Origin: Alteromonadaceae bacterium
GTDB lineage: Bacteria > Pseudomonadota > Gammaproteobacteria > Pseudomonadales > Oleiphilaceae
NCBI GenBank assembly: GCA_013393545.1
Contig: JABXHG010000001.1
Coordinates: forward strand, 1 to 64,000
Length of the DNA: 64,000 bases
Direction: 5' to 3'
Positions 19,335-26,611 of this stretch are shown here, in pieces. The position numbers and the translations under genes are program-made. Numbering within the stretch: position 1 is the first letter of the stretch; each line of letters begins with the position of its first letter. Below the pieces are notes generated by a model. That model had not been told where the DNA came from and did no database searches. It saw nothing but the letters and a program-made list of their open reading frames with translations.

Positions 19335-20317
19335 ATGGATCTGGAGTCCTCTATGAAACCCGCCCAACGCCGCGGCAGTTCTCTTTCCAGCCCTGATTTT
19401 ACAAGCCTGCAGGGTGTCTGGCGTTCCCAGGGTTATGGCACTGTGTTGCTGATCGAGGAAGATTGGTACACCCTTTTTGAAGAAACCAGCATCAGCTGCC
19501 TGAAGATTCATGCGGGCAGTATTGAAGAACTTGGCCACTATTACGAAGATTTGGAGGTATCGCCTGGTGGCCAGGCGTTCAGTGCGCATCGGGTAACGGG
19601 CGTAGCACGCATCAGATTCCGTCGCCTGAAAGGATTGCCCGCCAGTGTCACTGAAAGTCACAGGCACAGGGCAAAGGATCCGCAATACAACTTTGACGTT
19701 TTCTGGCGAACCTTTCACGAGCAATACGCCCTGTTTGAACTCAAGGGTGTGGCCTGGGACCGGGCGCATCATGACTATCTTCCCCAGATTAACGCGAACA
19801 CATCACAGGAAACGCTCTTTGCCATCATGGTTGCGATGCTACGGCCCCTGAAGGATGGCCATATTCGTCTGCATTCACCCTGGGGGCATTACAGGGCAGG
19901 TGCCCAGCCGGCGCTCTTCAGGCGGCTGACACGGGAACTTGAAGATGCCTGTGATGACCGGGAGCTCACCAGCTACCTGGGCGATCTCAAAGAGTCGGCG
20001 CGTGACGTGATCCATGAGGATTATCTCGCAAGCGCCGTTAGCCATGGCGGCAACCGGCTGCGGACCTCAGTGCGGTCCAGGGCATCCTTTCCGACACGCT
20101 CGAGCGCCATCTGCCAAATGGCTGGCACCTGACCTTGTCCAATGAAATCTACCGGGCCTACGACGGTGAGATATACGAAGATGTCGGCATCCCGCCACAC
20201 ATCCGTCTCAAGTACCTTGGCCGAAAAGGGCGCGAGGAAGGCAAAGACCCGATGCTGGAGCGGGTAATTAAGCTGGTCGGCGGTTTTGCTAGGATGATGA
20301 CTGTAGGTTCTGAGTGA
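19335..20317 (+). pseudogene. S41 family peptidase, internally deleted and frameshifted
   Basis: The first part (19335 to about 20060) encodes the N-terminal domain of S41/tricorn-type peptidases: NFDVFWRTFHEQYALFELKG, AWDRAHHDYLPQINANTS, LKDGHIRLHSPW. The tail (about 20085-20317, another frame) encodes the family C-terminus: SDTLERHLPNGWHLTLSNE, IYRAYDGEIYEDVGIPP. The whole catalytic core between them, including the nucleophilic Ser and the Lys region, is absent, and the two parts are out of frame; the 5' frame ends at 20132. The product should be inactive. The deletion junction is near 20060-20085. The N-terminal domain reads cleanly, so the lesion appears recent. Confidence 0.8.
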
Positions 20318-20339
20318 ATAGTGCAGACACAGAGGCAGC

Positions 20340-20834
20340 ATGAAGTATTTCGCTTACGGCTCGAATATGTCTCTCCTCAGATTAAGAGCGAGGGTTCCAA
20401 GCGCGGAGCGAATCGGTATGTTCACGCTCGTTGAGCATGCCCTTCGGTTTCATAAGTGGAGCAGGAAAGACAAATCCGCAAAATGCGACGCACTGTTTAC
20501 CGGAAATCCGGAGGACTTCGTCATTGGCGCACTGTTTGAGATTCCGCGCGACGAGAAAGGCCCGCTAGACAAGGCTGAGGGTTTGGGCCTTGGTTACGAT
20601 GAAAAGTGGGTCACGGTTACGGATACGCTCGGGAATTCCCTTGACGCTTTTACTTACTGTGCAACGTCAACGGATCCATCTTTGCTGCCTCACTCCTGGT
20701 ATTTGAATCATGTCATCGTTGGTGCGAAAGAAACAGGCGTTCCCGCTGACTATCTTGATGCCCTTTCAGCCACGAGAAGTCAGGAAGACCCTGATCGAAA
20801 ACGAGATGCGAGAGAGCGGGCCATCTACGATTAA
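20340..20834 (+). CDS. Gamma-glutamylcyclotransferase family protein
   Basis: A 164-residue protein starting MKYFAYGSNM, the AIG2/GGCT signature forming the substrate-binding loop. An acidic residue in LDKAEGLGLGYDE is placed as the catalytic Glu. Family enzymes release 5-oxoproline from gamma-glutamyl peptides; bacterial members of this size are mostly uncharacterised. It starts 22 bases after the S41 pseudogene stop. No strong ribosome binding site is seen (AGGCAGC). Confidence 0.82.
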   Translation: MKYFAYGSNMSLLRLRARVPSAERIGMFTLVEHALRFHKWSRKDKSAKCDALFTGNPEDFVIGALFEIPRDEKGPLDKAEGLGLGYDEKWVTVTDTLGNSLDAFTYCATSTDPSLLPHSWYLNHVIVGAKETGVPADYLDALSATRSQEDPDRKRDARERAIYD

Positions 20835-20954
20835 AAGCGGCTCGCTAGGGTTTAAGAAATGGGGTCGCCCGTAGTATAGCGTCAACATGTAGTGGTTCAA
20901 TGACTCTGGACACCAACGTAGGTTGTAAGATCGCCACCATCAGCGAGGTGTCTG

Positions 20955-21014
20955 ATGACCAGAAAACGACGCTCCTATACTCCTGAGTCGAAACAGGAGG
21001 CAGCCAGCCTGGTA
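20955..21014 (+). pseudogene. 5' stub of an IS3-family transposase orfA
   Basis: ATG 20955 opens a frame reading MTRKRRSYTPESKQEAASL, the typical start of IS3/IS911-group OrfA proteins. Similarity stops after about 20 codons and the frame runs into unrelated sequence, ending at 21122 inside the antisense neighbour gene. No transposase orfB or complete inverted repeats are visible. It marks past insertion-sequence activity in the hot spot. Confidence 0.6.
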
Positions 21015-21072
21015 ATGGTTCACGCAGCCTCACCTTTCCCAGCATGGCATGCCATATTGCAAGAGTTTGAAG

Positions 21073-21525
21073 CTAAAACTGCATCCGATATTTCTGCACT
21101 AATTCAATCCGGGAGCGAATGACCTCAGCATAAAAGGTGAGCCGCGAAAAAGACGACGAGCTGCCAAAATTTTGTGGTGTCCAGACATTGGCAACAAACG
21201 CCTTTTCTACTTCTCGGTATGCCTCCCAAGCGGCTTGAGCGTCTTTAAATGCTTCCCTTTCAGAAGCGGGCAGCTCAGCATTTAACCCGAACACGGCTGC
21301 TGCAAGCGTCTCCTCCAGAAATTCGATATAGTCGTGATACGCTTCAATGGAGTCTGAGGTGGTCTGAGCATCCTCGTAAATAGCCTGCTCATAGGAAGAC
21401 GCCTCGGCCCGAAAATTCTCCAGATACTTGTGTGCATCCGGGTTATCGATGGCCTGGCCCGCTGATGAAAAAAGCGCGATGCCCAGAAATGCGAGATAAC
21501 GAATGAAACCGGGTACCGCGCTCAC
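21073..21525 (-). CDS. LprI/DUF1311-like periplasmic protein, candidate lysozyme inhibitor
   Basis: A 150-residue protein with a signal peptide (1-25, cleavage after GQA). The C-terminal half, FKDAQAAWEAYREVEKAFV followed by a Ser-rich turn and YAEVIRSRIELV, has the DUF1311 (LprI N-terminal) pattern, but without the cysteines most members have. DUF1311 proteins can inhibit lysozymes (known for M. tuberculosis LprI). Its ATG overlaps the stop of the upstream lysozyme gene (ATGA), so enzyme and inhibitor are translationally coupled. This pairing supports an immunity-like role against the GH24 enzyme (inference). Confidence 0.65.
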   Translation of the reverse strand: MSAVPGFIRYLAFLGIALFSSAGQAIDNPDAHKYLENFRAEASSYEQAIYEDAQTTSDSIEAYHDYIEFLEETLAAAVFGLNAELPASEREAFKDAQAAWEAYREVEKAFVANVWTPQNFGSSSSFSRLTFYAEVIRSRIELVQKYRMQF

Positions 21526-22061
21526 TGGTAGACTCCCTGATCAAACAGTTTCCACTCGGCCGCGCGACGGTTTTTCAGGCCTTGCATGACTTTGCCTTGA
21601 GATTTATTCCACGCTTTCCAGGCGCTTTCCAGCGATGCATAGCCAGTAGACGCTTTCGGGTTGTTCAACAACCGAACAACAGATGAACCGGAGAACCCCC
21701 GTCTTCCGATATTGAATGCGAAGATCACCAGAGCATCGAATTCACTTTGCGACAGGGTGCGAGTGACAACTCTTCTGATCTCCCGTTCAAAGGGTGCGAC
21801 GTCTTGAGCCAGGAGCATTTCGGTTTCCTGCTGGGTAATGCCTGATGAGAATTTGTGCCATTCCCCCTGATCAATCAGGTGTCCTACGCCAATCGTGGCA
21901 CCCGCCACCCATTGGGTAATGGCAAGGCCGGTCTGGTCGTCGTAAGGCATTAGGCGGGCGCCTTCAAGTTGTTTCAGCAGGGAGCGCCCTGGTGCACTGA
22001 GAACTTGATTCTGGGCGAGCGGCGTTTGAGTGAAGGTCGCGACACTGGATCCTTGTGCCAT
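21522..22061 (-). CDS. GH24 phage-type lysozyme (muramidase)
   Basis: A protein of about 179 residues. The T4-lysozyme-like active site is recognisable: LEGARLMPYDD (catalytic Glu, Asp) and ATIGVGHLID (catalytic Thr context), then SQSEFDALVIFAFNIG and the C-terminal RRAAEWKLF. It hydrolyses MurNAc-GlcNAc bonds. There is no signal peptide or SAR helix, so export must depend on lysis, a holin or a dedicated secretion system; no phage genes surround it. ATG 22061 is chosen because AAAGG lies nine bases upstream; upstream in-frame ATGs at 22070 and 22133 are possible. It is followed with overlap by an LprI-like periplasmic protein. Confidence 0.85.
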   Translation of the reverse strand: MAQGSSVATFTQTPLAQNQVLSAPGRSLLKQLEGARLMPYDDQTGLAITQWVAGATIGVGHLIDQGEWHKFSSGITQQETEMLLAQDVAPFEREIRRVVTRTLSQSEFDALVIFAFNIGRRGFSGSSVVRLLNNPKASTGYASLESAWKAWNKSQGKVMQGLKNRRAAEWKLFDQGVYQ

Positions 22062-22120
22062 GGGTTCCATCCTTTGATTGTTATTGATGTTTTCGAGACT
22101 ATTCGATTCGTGGCAACGGT

Positions 22121-22180
22121 TCAATGTCGCCATAGTCGACCTGTTGCAGCGTCAGTGAAAATAACCTTCCATGGTTTCAT
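22121..22180 (-). pseudogene. Truncated ParE toxin stub
   Basis: Five bases after the parD stop, an ATG opens the frame MKPWKVIFTDAATGRLWRH, which looks like the first strand of a ParE/RelE toxin and then meets a stop. The remaining roughly 80 codons expected of ParE are missing and the lysozyme gene region follows. Position and start fit a classic parDE operon in which the toxin has been lost. Confidence 0.6.
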
Positions 22181-22185
22181 TGGCT

Positions 22186-22473
22186 TCAAGTATTTCGTTT
22201 GTCGTCGATAATCTTTTCTGTGCGCTCGGAGAGGTAAGTGGCGAATTGATCTGCAGTGAAGCTTTTTGTTCGACCTTGCTCACCATCTTCCAGACCTGAG
22301 TCAATGGCGGCTTTTAATTTGTTCATCTTGGTGATGTAAGCAGATTCGATTTCTTCCACCATTCTCAGTCCGGCTCGCAAGACTTCGCTGGCATTCTGGT
22401 ATCGGCCGGAAGCAACCAGGCGATCTACCACGGTTGATTGGTGGTCTGTTAGTACTATGTTCCGCGTTGCCAT
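22186..22473 (-). CDS. parD: ParD-family antitoxin (orphan)
   Basis: A 95-residue protein. The N-terminal ribbon-helix-helix reads NIVLTDHQSTVVDRLVASG and YQNASEVLRAGLRMVEE, typical of ParD (PF03693). The C-terminal half is acidic and helical, the toxin-wrapping part. Its toxin partner survives only as a 19-codon stub immediately downstream. It may persist as an anti-addiction or autoregulatory protein (inference). The gene looks intact. Confidence 0.85.
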   Translation of the reverse strand: MATRNIVLTDHQSTVVDRLVASGRYQNASEVLRAGLRMVEEIESAYITKMNKLKAAIDSGLEDGEQGRTKSFTADQFATYLSERTEKIIDDKRNT

Positions 22474-22555
22474 GGATGTGATCCTGTCTTGGCTTTATTG
22501 GCATATTATACCAGCGCAATAAAGGGTCTTCCCCGGCTTGCTGCTCTTCGCCAGT

Positions 22556-22846
22556 TCATGCTGACGCCCGGTCTTCCTCAATCGCTTCAAGCTTTACCCG
22601 AAAACCGCACGCTGCGGCATACTTGTTTAGCGTCTCCCAACTTGGATTGCTTCGGCCACGTTCAAGCCTGGAGATGTTGCTTTTATTGGTTCCGAGTTTC
22701 TTTGCAACGTCCTCTTGGGTGAGACCCGCTTTTGTTCTCATGGTGATCAACTGGTCTATCAGACTGAACTCTTCCTGAAGAGCATCGTATTCCTGACGAA
22801 CCTTGGGATTTTTCAGTGCGTTCTGCTTAAACTGTTTGAAATTCAT
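22556..22846 (-). CDS. XRE-family antitoxin of a Gp49/RelE-type module (orphan)
   Basis: A 96-residue protein with an N-terminal helical arm and a Cro/C1 HTH at about 33-75 (MRTKAGLTQEDVAKKLGTN, SNISRLERG, PSWETLNKYAAACG). This architecture is typical of antitoxins encoded directly after Gp49-like RelE toxins. Its ATG overlaps the stop of a toxin C-terminal stub (TCATGA), and AAGGAGG lies upstream inside the stub. The toxin body is deleted. A perfect 18-bp palindrome just upstream of the stub is the likely operator. Confidence 0.85.
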   Translation of the reverse strand: MNFKQFKQNALKNPKVRQEYDALQEEFSLIDQLITMRTKAGLTQEDVAKKLGTNKSNISRLERGRSNPSWETLNKYAAACGFRVKLEAIEEDRASA

Positions 22847-22902
22847 GATTTCTTGACCTCCTTTAATCGCTCTTTGGCGAGCGCTAGGTCTTCCTTTTTC
22901 TT
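22843..22902 (-). pseudogene. C-terminal stub of a Gp49/RelE-like toxin
   Basis: The minus strand reads KKKEDLALAKERLKEVKKS then stop, overlapping the antitoxin ATG by four bases. Gp49-family toxins end with a similar K/E-rich ELAKxRLKE helix. An in-frame stop precedes it directly (22903-22905), and the operator palindrome begins at 22907, so the deletion runs from beside the operator to the last 19 codons of the toxin. Confidence 0.6.
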
Positions 22903-22906
22903 TTAG

Positions 22907-22924
22907 GTTGTCATATATGACAAC
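22907..22924. promoter_or_regulatory. Perfect 18-bp palindrome, probable antitoxin operator
   Basis: GTTGTCATATATGACAAC is fully self-complementary. It lies 61 bases upstream of the XRE antitoxin start and beside the deleted toxin start, the expected place for an autorepressor operator. The XRE protein encoded downstream is the natural candidate ligand (inference). Confidence 0.6.
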
Positions 22925-22992
22925 ATTCGGCCACTATATTGAAAGCTACTGCTGTTTATAATGGCGTACCCTGAGCCACCACAGAGAACTCC

Positions 22993-23118
22993 ATGCCCAT
23001 CGAAAAGAACCAAGTCGTCCTGTTCCACTACAGCGCCAGAGATGAACAAGGCAACATTGTTGAAGAGTCTCGTGCCGATCACGGTGTGGCTGGTGAGATT
23101 ATTGAACTGCCGGTTTGA
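22993..23118 (+). pseudogene. 5' fragment of a duplicated slyD, with its promoter
   Basis: The frame MPIEKNQVVLFHYSARDEQG, then NIVEESR, matches the first 30 or so residues of the intact slyD at 28054 and then diverges to a stop (41 residues in all). Upstream sequence also matches: a TATAAT box at 22957-22962 lies exactly 31 bases before the ATG in both copies, and CACAGAGAA-like leader bases are shared. The FKBP active-site region is missing, so no prolyl isomerase activity is expected. Confidence 0.8.
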
Positions 23119-23152
23119 TTAATTGGGAATACAGTAACGGATTTATCTTCCT

Positions 23153-23704
23153 TCAGGTCCACGCATAGGCAACGGCCTGAACACTCCGCCAAAACACCTC
23201 CCCTGAGAAAAACCGATGCTCCCCCGGCTCCTCAGCCACGAATAACCGCCCACCGGATTCCCGGATGCCACCCTCAATCATCAGGTTATCGCTCATCCCG
23301 AAGTCCTCAACCGCGTGGCCCATTTCATCCCGGTCTGTTCCGCCGGCCCGTTCCCGGTAGCGTCGGCTGTCCAGGGTGAATCCGAAGGCGGGCTTGCCCT
23401 GGCCAATCATGTAGCCTACTTCGAACACGGTGCCCGGGTCCGCGCTGATGCCGCGGAAGGGCGTCAGGTTGGCGATGATGGCATCGCAGCTGTCCATGAG
23501 TTCACGGTTGGCCTGGTAGATTCGGTGGCCGCGTTCGGGCTTTGCTTCGTTCTCCGGGAATGCCAGTTCCGTGTCCAGCGGGTCCACACCCTCAAGGCCG
23601 GCTTCACGGAGCAGGCGTTTTTTCTCGGCGACGATGGCCCTGTGTTCCTCTGCCGGGAAGAAGACTTCCGGGCCGGCGAGGTAGATGCGTTTTGGTTTTG
23701 CCAT
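23153..23704 (-). CDS. Nucleoside 2-deoxyribosyltransferase
   Basis: A 183-residue enzyme (PF05014 family) that transfers or hydrolyses deoxyribose from nucleosides. It starts MAKPKRIYLAGPEVFFP (the YLAGP loop), contains ANLTPFRGISADPGTVFEVGYMIGQGKP with the nucleophile Glu, and ends with a DNLMIEGG segment near the C-terminus. ATG 23704 is chosen by the family start. The frame extends upstream to 23896 with another possible start about 18 codons up (MSISLTHQ), and the site GAAGGG is unusually close to the chosen ATG. Two stubs of its 3' end occur at 18934 and 25539. It may act in nucleoside salvage or in clearing nucleotide signals. Confidence 0.85.
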   Translation of the reverse strand: MAKPKRIYLAGPEVFFPAEEHRAIVAEKKRLLREAGLEGVDPLDTELAFPENEAKPERGHRIYQANRELMDSCDAIIANLTPFRGISADPGTVFEVGYMIGQGKPAFGFTLDSRRYRERAGGTDRDEMGHAVEDFGMSDNLMIEGGIRESGGRLFVAEEPGEHRFFSGEVFWRSVQAVAYAWT

Positions 23705-23882
23705 GCCCTTCTGTGGCGGGAGTTGGTTTTTCTGGTGGGTGAGGCTTATGCTCATCAGTCGCAGTTCTCGTCCGGGAGTTGCTTTATGGGTGTGGCTTAT
23801 CGTATTGCATGTTTTTTCCGTTGTGATCCGGATCGCAATATACAGCCCGGTTTCGGATGAACCCGCCAACAGGAGCGCGGTA

Positions 23883-24305
23883 ATGGCATCGCACATTGAA
23901 AATGGTCAGAGCCCATGGGCCAGGTTTCTCGCGCATCTGTTCGTGATTCTCGTGGCCTGGACCATTTTTATCAAATACCTGTTCCCGGTTGGTTTTGCGC
24001 TGGCCAGCAATGAGCCTTGGGCAACCTATATCTACTGGGACCTGTGGCCGGCTGCGCACCTCTGGCTGGCCTGGGCGTTGTTGGCGAAGCCACGGTATAC
24101 GCGCCTGCTGGCTATTGGCATGTCTGTGGTTGAGATCCTGATCATCACCACTCTGTTTTTTGGGTTCCTGGCGGAGCCGGAGTGGTCCATCTGGCGCACG
24201 AACTGGTTTGTGAATAAGGTATTTGTACTGACAGCGTTTGTTCTGGTGCTGAGTACGGCCCTGTTCCGGCCTGGGACCTTGAAGGTGCAGCGGCATAGAG
24301 CATAG
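23883..24305 (+). CDS. Hypothetical four-helix inner-membrane protein
   Basis: A 140-residue protein with four predicted transmembrane helices (about 14-34, 50-66, 75-95, 110-130), rich in Trp and Leu. No family was recognised with confidence. AGGAG lies seven bases before ATG 23883; the frame is open upstream, overlapping the divergent deoxyribosyltransferase start region, but the good binding site fixes this start. Codon use resembles the core genes. Confidence 0.6.
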   Translation: MASHIENGQSPWARFLAHLFVILVAWTIFIKYLFPVGFALASNEPWATYIYWDLWPAAHLWLAWALLAKPRYTRLLAIGMSVVEILIITTLFFGFLAEPEWSIWRTNWFVNKVFVLTAFVLVLSTALFRPGTLKVQRHRA

Positions 24306-24321
24306 AGAAAACGGGGTAGAT

Positions 24322-25068
24322 CTATTTCTCCGGGCTTTTGATATAGACGACGTTTTTCTCCCGGATGTCGATCTCAAACAAGTCGCTGGCCCGGACCAAA
24401 TCACTGAGCTTCTTATACCCGTAGTTCACAGGGGAGAAGGAGCTGTTATTGGAAATATACTGACCAACCTTGCCGAGATGCGCCCAGCCATCGTCATCGG
24501 CTGTTTGTTCCACCGCTGTTCTCAGGGTTCGCACCAGGACGGTGTCGCCCCGCAGTTGGTTGCGGCCCCATTTGGTTTCTGAGGTTGGTTTCGGGGTGCC
24601 GCCGGTGGTGATGCTATCCGGTTCTTCGGTATTCTCGCGTAAATTCTCTGTGTAGATAAATTGCGAGCATGCATTAACAAAGGGCATGGGCGTTTTGCGC
24701 TCGCCGAAGCCAAAGACCGGCAGCCCGGCCTCAAGAATGCGCATGACCAGTGGCGTAAAATCTGAATCGCTGGTCATCAGGGCGAAGGCATCGACGTTTC
24801 CGCTATAGAGCAGATCCATGGCGTCGATGATCATGGAGGCGTCAGTGGCATTTTTGCCAGTTGTGTAGGCAAATTGCTGAACTGGCCGAATGGCGTTGGC
24901 GTGGAGCTTTTCGATCCAGCCACTCAGTTGCGGGCCATTCCAGTTTCCATGCGCATGGCGGACGTTCACGGCACCGTACTTGGCAAGTTCCTGGAGTACC
25001 CCTTCGATGGACTGGTGACTGACGTTGTCACAGTCGATGAGTAGAGCGATTTTGTAATTGCTGTTCAT
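24322..25068 (-). CDS. NYN-domain (LabA/DUF88-like) ribonuclease with C-terminal OST-HTH/LOTUS domain
   Basis: A 248-residue protein. Residues 1 to about 150 form a NYN/PIN-like domain: YKIALLIDCDNVS (first Asp pair), TDASMIIDAMDLLYSG and FALMTSDSDFTPLVMRI carry the conserved acidic residues for metal-dependent RNA cleavage. Residues about 175-248 match an OST-HTH/LOTUS RNA-binding domain (VLVRTLRTAVEQ, WAHLGKVGQYI, YGYKKLSDLV). Such proteins are thought to act on RNA; targets are unknown. ATG 25068 fits the family start, though the frame continues upstream. A fragment of a second NYN gene lies at 25594-25818. Confidence 0.85.
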   Translation of the reverse strand: MNSNYKIALLIDCDNVSHQSIEGVLQELAKYGAVNVRHAHGNWNGPQLSGWIEKLHANAIRPVQQFAYTTGKNATDASMIIDAMDLLYSGNVDAFALMTSDSDFTPLVMRILEAGLPVFGFGERKTPMPFVNACSQFIYTENLRENTEEPDSITTGGTPKPTSETKWGRNQLRGDTVLVRTLRTAVEQTADDDGWAHLGKVGQYISNNSSFSPVNYGYKKLSDLVRASDLFEIDIREKNVVYIKSPEK

Positions 25069-25244
25069 AATGTTTGAGCTGTCCCTGTCTCGGATGGTGA
25101 TCCTGAATACTAGCAGTAAAGCCGGAACCGCGGAAAACCGGGATAGGCCTATGTTGGATGGGTTTAAGGGCATAGAATTGGCGAATGGTATCGAGTGGGT
25201 GCTGATGAGCACTCCGATAAAAAACGCAGCTACAGGCCCTTAAT

Positions 25245-25535
25245 ATGAATGTGGATAAAGCAAAAAAGCGTATTGCAAAGCAAGTTAAGAAGGGCTTTCA
25301 CGGCTATCCCTTAGTTTCGCTGGAGTATTTTGGTAAAACGCCCGATTCAGCCAGCGAAGTTGTTATTTCATATACCGAGGAAGAGGGCGCGGAACCTCAG
25401 AAGCAGACGTTCGTAAGTGGAGATGATGCCCGGGAAGATGAAACGATCCAATCCACCCTCCTGAAAATCATTGAGCGAGCCGATGCCAAAACGGTGACCG
25501 AAATCGACGGTATTTCCACCGCCCGTGAAAGCTGA
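25245..25535 (+). CDS. Small hypothetical protein
   Basis: A 96-residue soluble protein with a basic N-terminus (KAKKRIAKQVKKGFHGYP) and an acidic rest (SYTEEEGAEPQKQ). No signal or membrane segment. I do not recognise a family. It has normal codon use and lies divergent from the NYN gene across a 176-base gap. No clear ribosome binding site precedes the ATG. It is probably real given its composition. Confidence 0.55.
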   Translation: MNVDKAKKRIAKQVKKGFHGYPLVSLEYFGKTPDSASEVVISYTEEEGAEPQKQTFVSGDDAREDETIQSTLLKIIERADAKTVTEIDGISTARES

Positions 25536-25538
25536 AGG

Positions 25539-25604
25539 TCAGCTCAACGCCGCAAACAGCTCCCCCGAGAAAAACGGGTGTTCGCCCGGCTCCTCAGGGG
25601 CGAA
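25539..25604 (-). pseudogene. 3' fragment of a nucleoside 2-deoxyribosyltransferase gene (stub 2)
   Basis: The minus strand reads FAPEEPGEHPFFSGELF then AALS and stop, matching the C-terminal FVAEEPGEHRFFSGEVF of the intact gene at 23153. Only about 20 codons remain. Sequence upstream on this strand switches directly into an NYN-gene remnant, so two gene ends have been joined. Confidence 0.6.
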
Positions 25605-25818
25605 TGTCTGGCCTGGCTTTCAGTAGCAAAGCGTTGTTGCCCGTCTCCTCGAGTTCACGGATGGCGCTTTCGATTTGCGTGGCATAGCGTTTTAGCTGGA
25701 CAGTCCCGAACGATTCCAAAGTTGTCTCAACAATGCGCATGACCAACGAAGTGAAATCTGGATTACTGCTCATCATGACGAGGCATCGAGATTTACACTG
25801 TGTAGGAACGGGCGACAC
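25594..25818 (-). pseudogene. NYN-domain gene remnant
   Basis: A 74-codon minus-strand frame contains LVMMSSNPDFTSLVMRIVET (25705-25785 region), clearly related to ALMTSDSDFTPLVMRILEA of the NYN protein at 24322. The first acidic motifs and the OST-HTH domain are missing. The rest of the frame (KRYATQIESAIRELEET) is not recognised. It ends by running into the deoxyribosyltransferase stub. It is probably untranslated. Confidence 0.6.
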
Positions 25819-25904
25819 AAAACTCCTGGTGTCTAAAACGAAAAAATGATTTATGGTTCAATCAGCTGCTTGATTGACGGAAGCAAAACAAGGACGTTCG
25901 GACA

Positions 25905-26582
25905 ATGGATTTCACCCCGGTTCTCCAGCCGATTTATACGGCGCTATGGTATCTGATACCCCTCTTCTTCATCGGTGGAGTGCTCAAGTCGCCTTGGTTC
26001 AAGGGCAAGTTTGGGGAGTTTCTGGTCAACCTATCTGCCCGATTGTTCCTGGATAAATCCCGCTACCATCTCATCAAGAACGTTACCCTTCCCACGGACG
26101 ATGGCACCACGCAGATCGACCACGTTCTGGTTTCAGAGTTTGGCGTTTTCGTTGTCGAAACCAAAAACATGAAGGGCTGGATTTTCGGCAGCCCGCACCA
26201 GCGCTACTGGACCCAGAAGATCTACCGTTCCAGCCGCAAGTTCCAGAACCCACTGCACCAAAACTACAAACACGTGAAAACGCTGCAGACACTGCTCGGG
26301 CTCAGTGATCACCAGATGCATTCAGTTGTCGTGTTTGTGGGTGACAGCACGTTCAAAACACCCATGCCGGAGAACGTGACGCGGGGATTCGGGTATGTCC
26401 GCTACATCAAATCCAAAAAGGACCGGGTGTTGAGTGCCAAGGAGGTGGCAGCGGCTTTGAAAAAAGTGGCGTCCGGCCGTCTGAAGGCATCGTTTGCAAC
26501 AGATCGGGCACATAATCGCCATGTGCGGGGCTTGGTCGCTGAGTCTAAAACCCCAGCTGCGAAACGGGCCCAGGCCCGGTAA
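25905..26582 (+). CDS. Membrane-anchored NERD-domain protein
   Basis: A 225-residue protein. An N-terminal transmembrane helix (about 10-28) is followed by a nuclease-related NERD domain: KGKFGEFLVNL, then GTTQIDHVLVSEFGVFVVETKN with the D...ExK arrangement of restriction-like nucleases, and HQNYKHVKTLQTLLG. The basic C-terminus (SKTPAAKRAQAR) could bind nucleic acid. NERD proteins are often in defence or plasmid-processing contexts, but substrates are not known. The neighbouring hot spot fits an accessory role. Confidence 0.82.
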   Translation: MDFTPVLQPIYTALWYLIPLFFIGGVLKSPWFKGKFGEFLVNLSARLFLDKSRYHLIKNVTLPTDDGTTQIDHVLVSEFGVFVVETKNMKGWIFGSPHQRYWTQKIYRSSRKFQNPLHQNYKHVKTLQTLLGLSDHQMHSVVVFVGDSTFKTPMPENVTRGFGYVRYIKSKKDRVLSAKEVAAALKKVASGRLKASFATDRAHNRHVRGLVAESKTPAAKRAQAR

Positions 26583-26611
26583 AGGCTTTTGAGGAGGGTG
26601 AGTATTAAATC

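Noticed and set aside
21522..22061. Lysozyme as evidence of a prophage
   Set aside because: No capsid, tail, terminase, integrase or holin gene in the neighbourhood.
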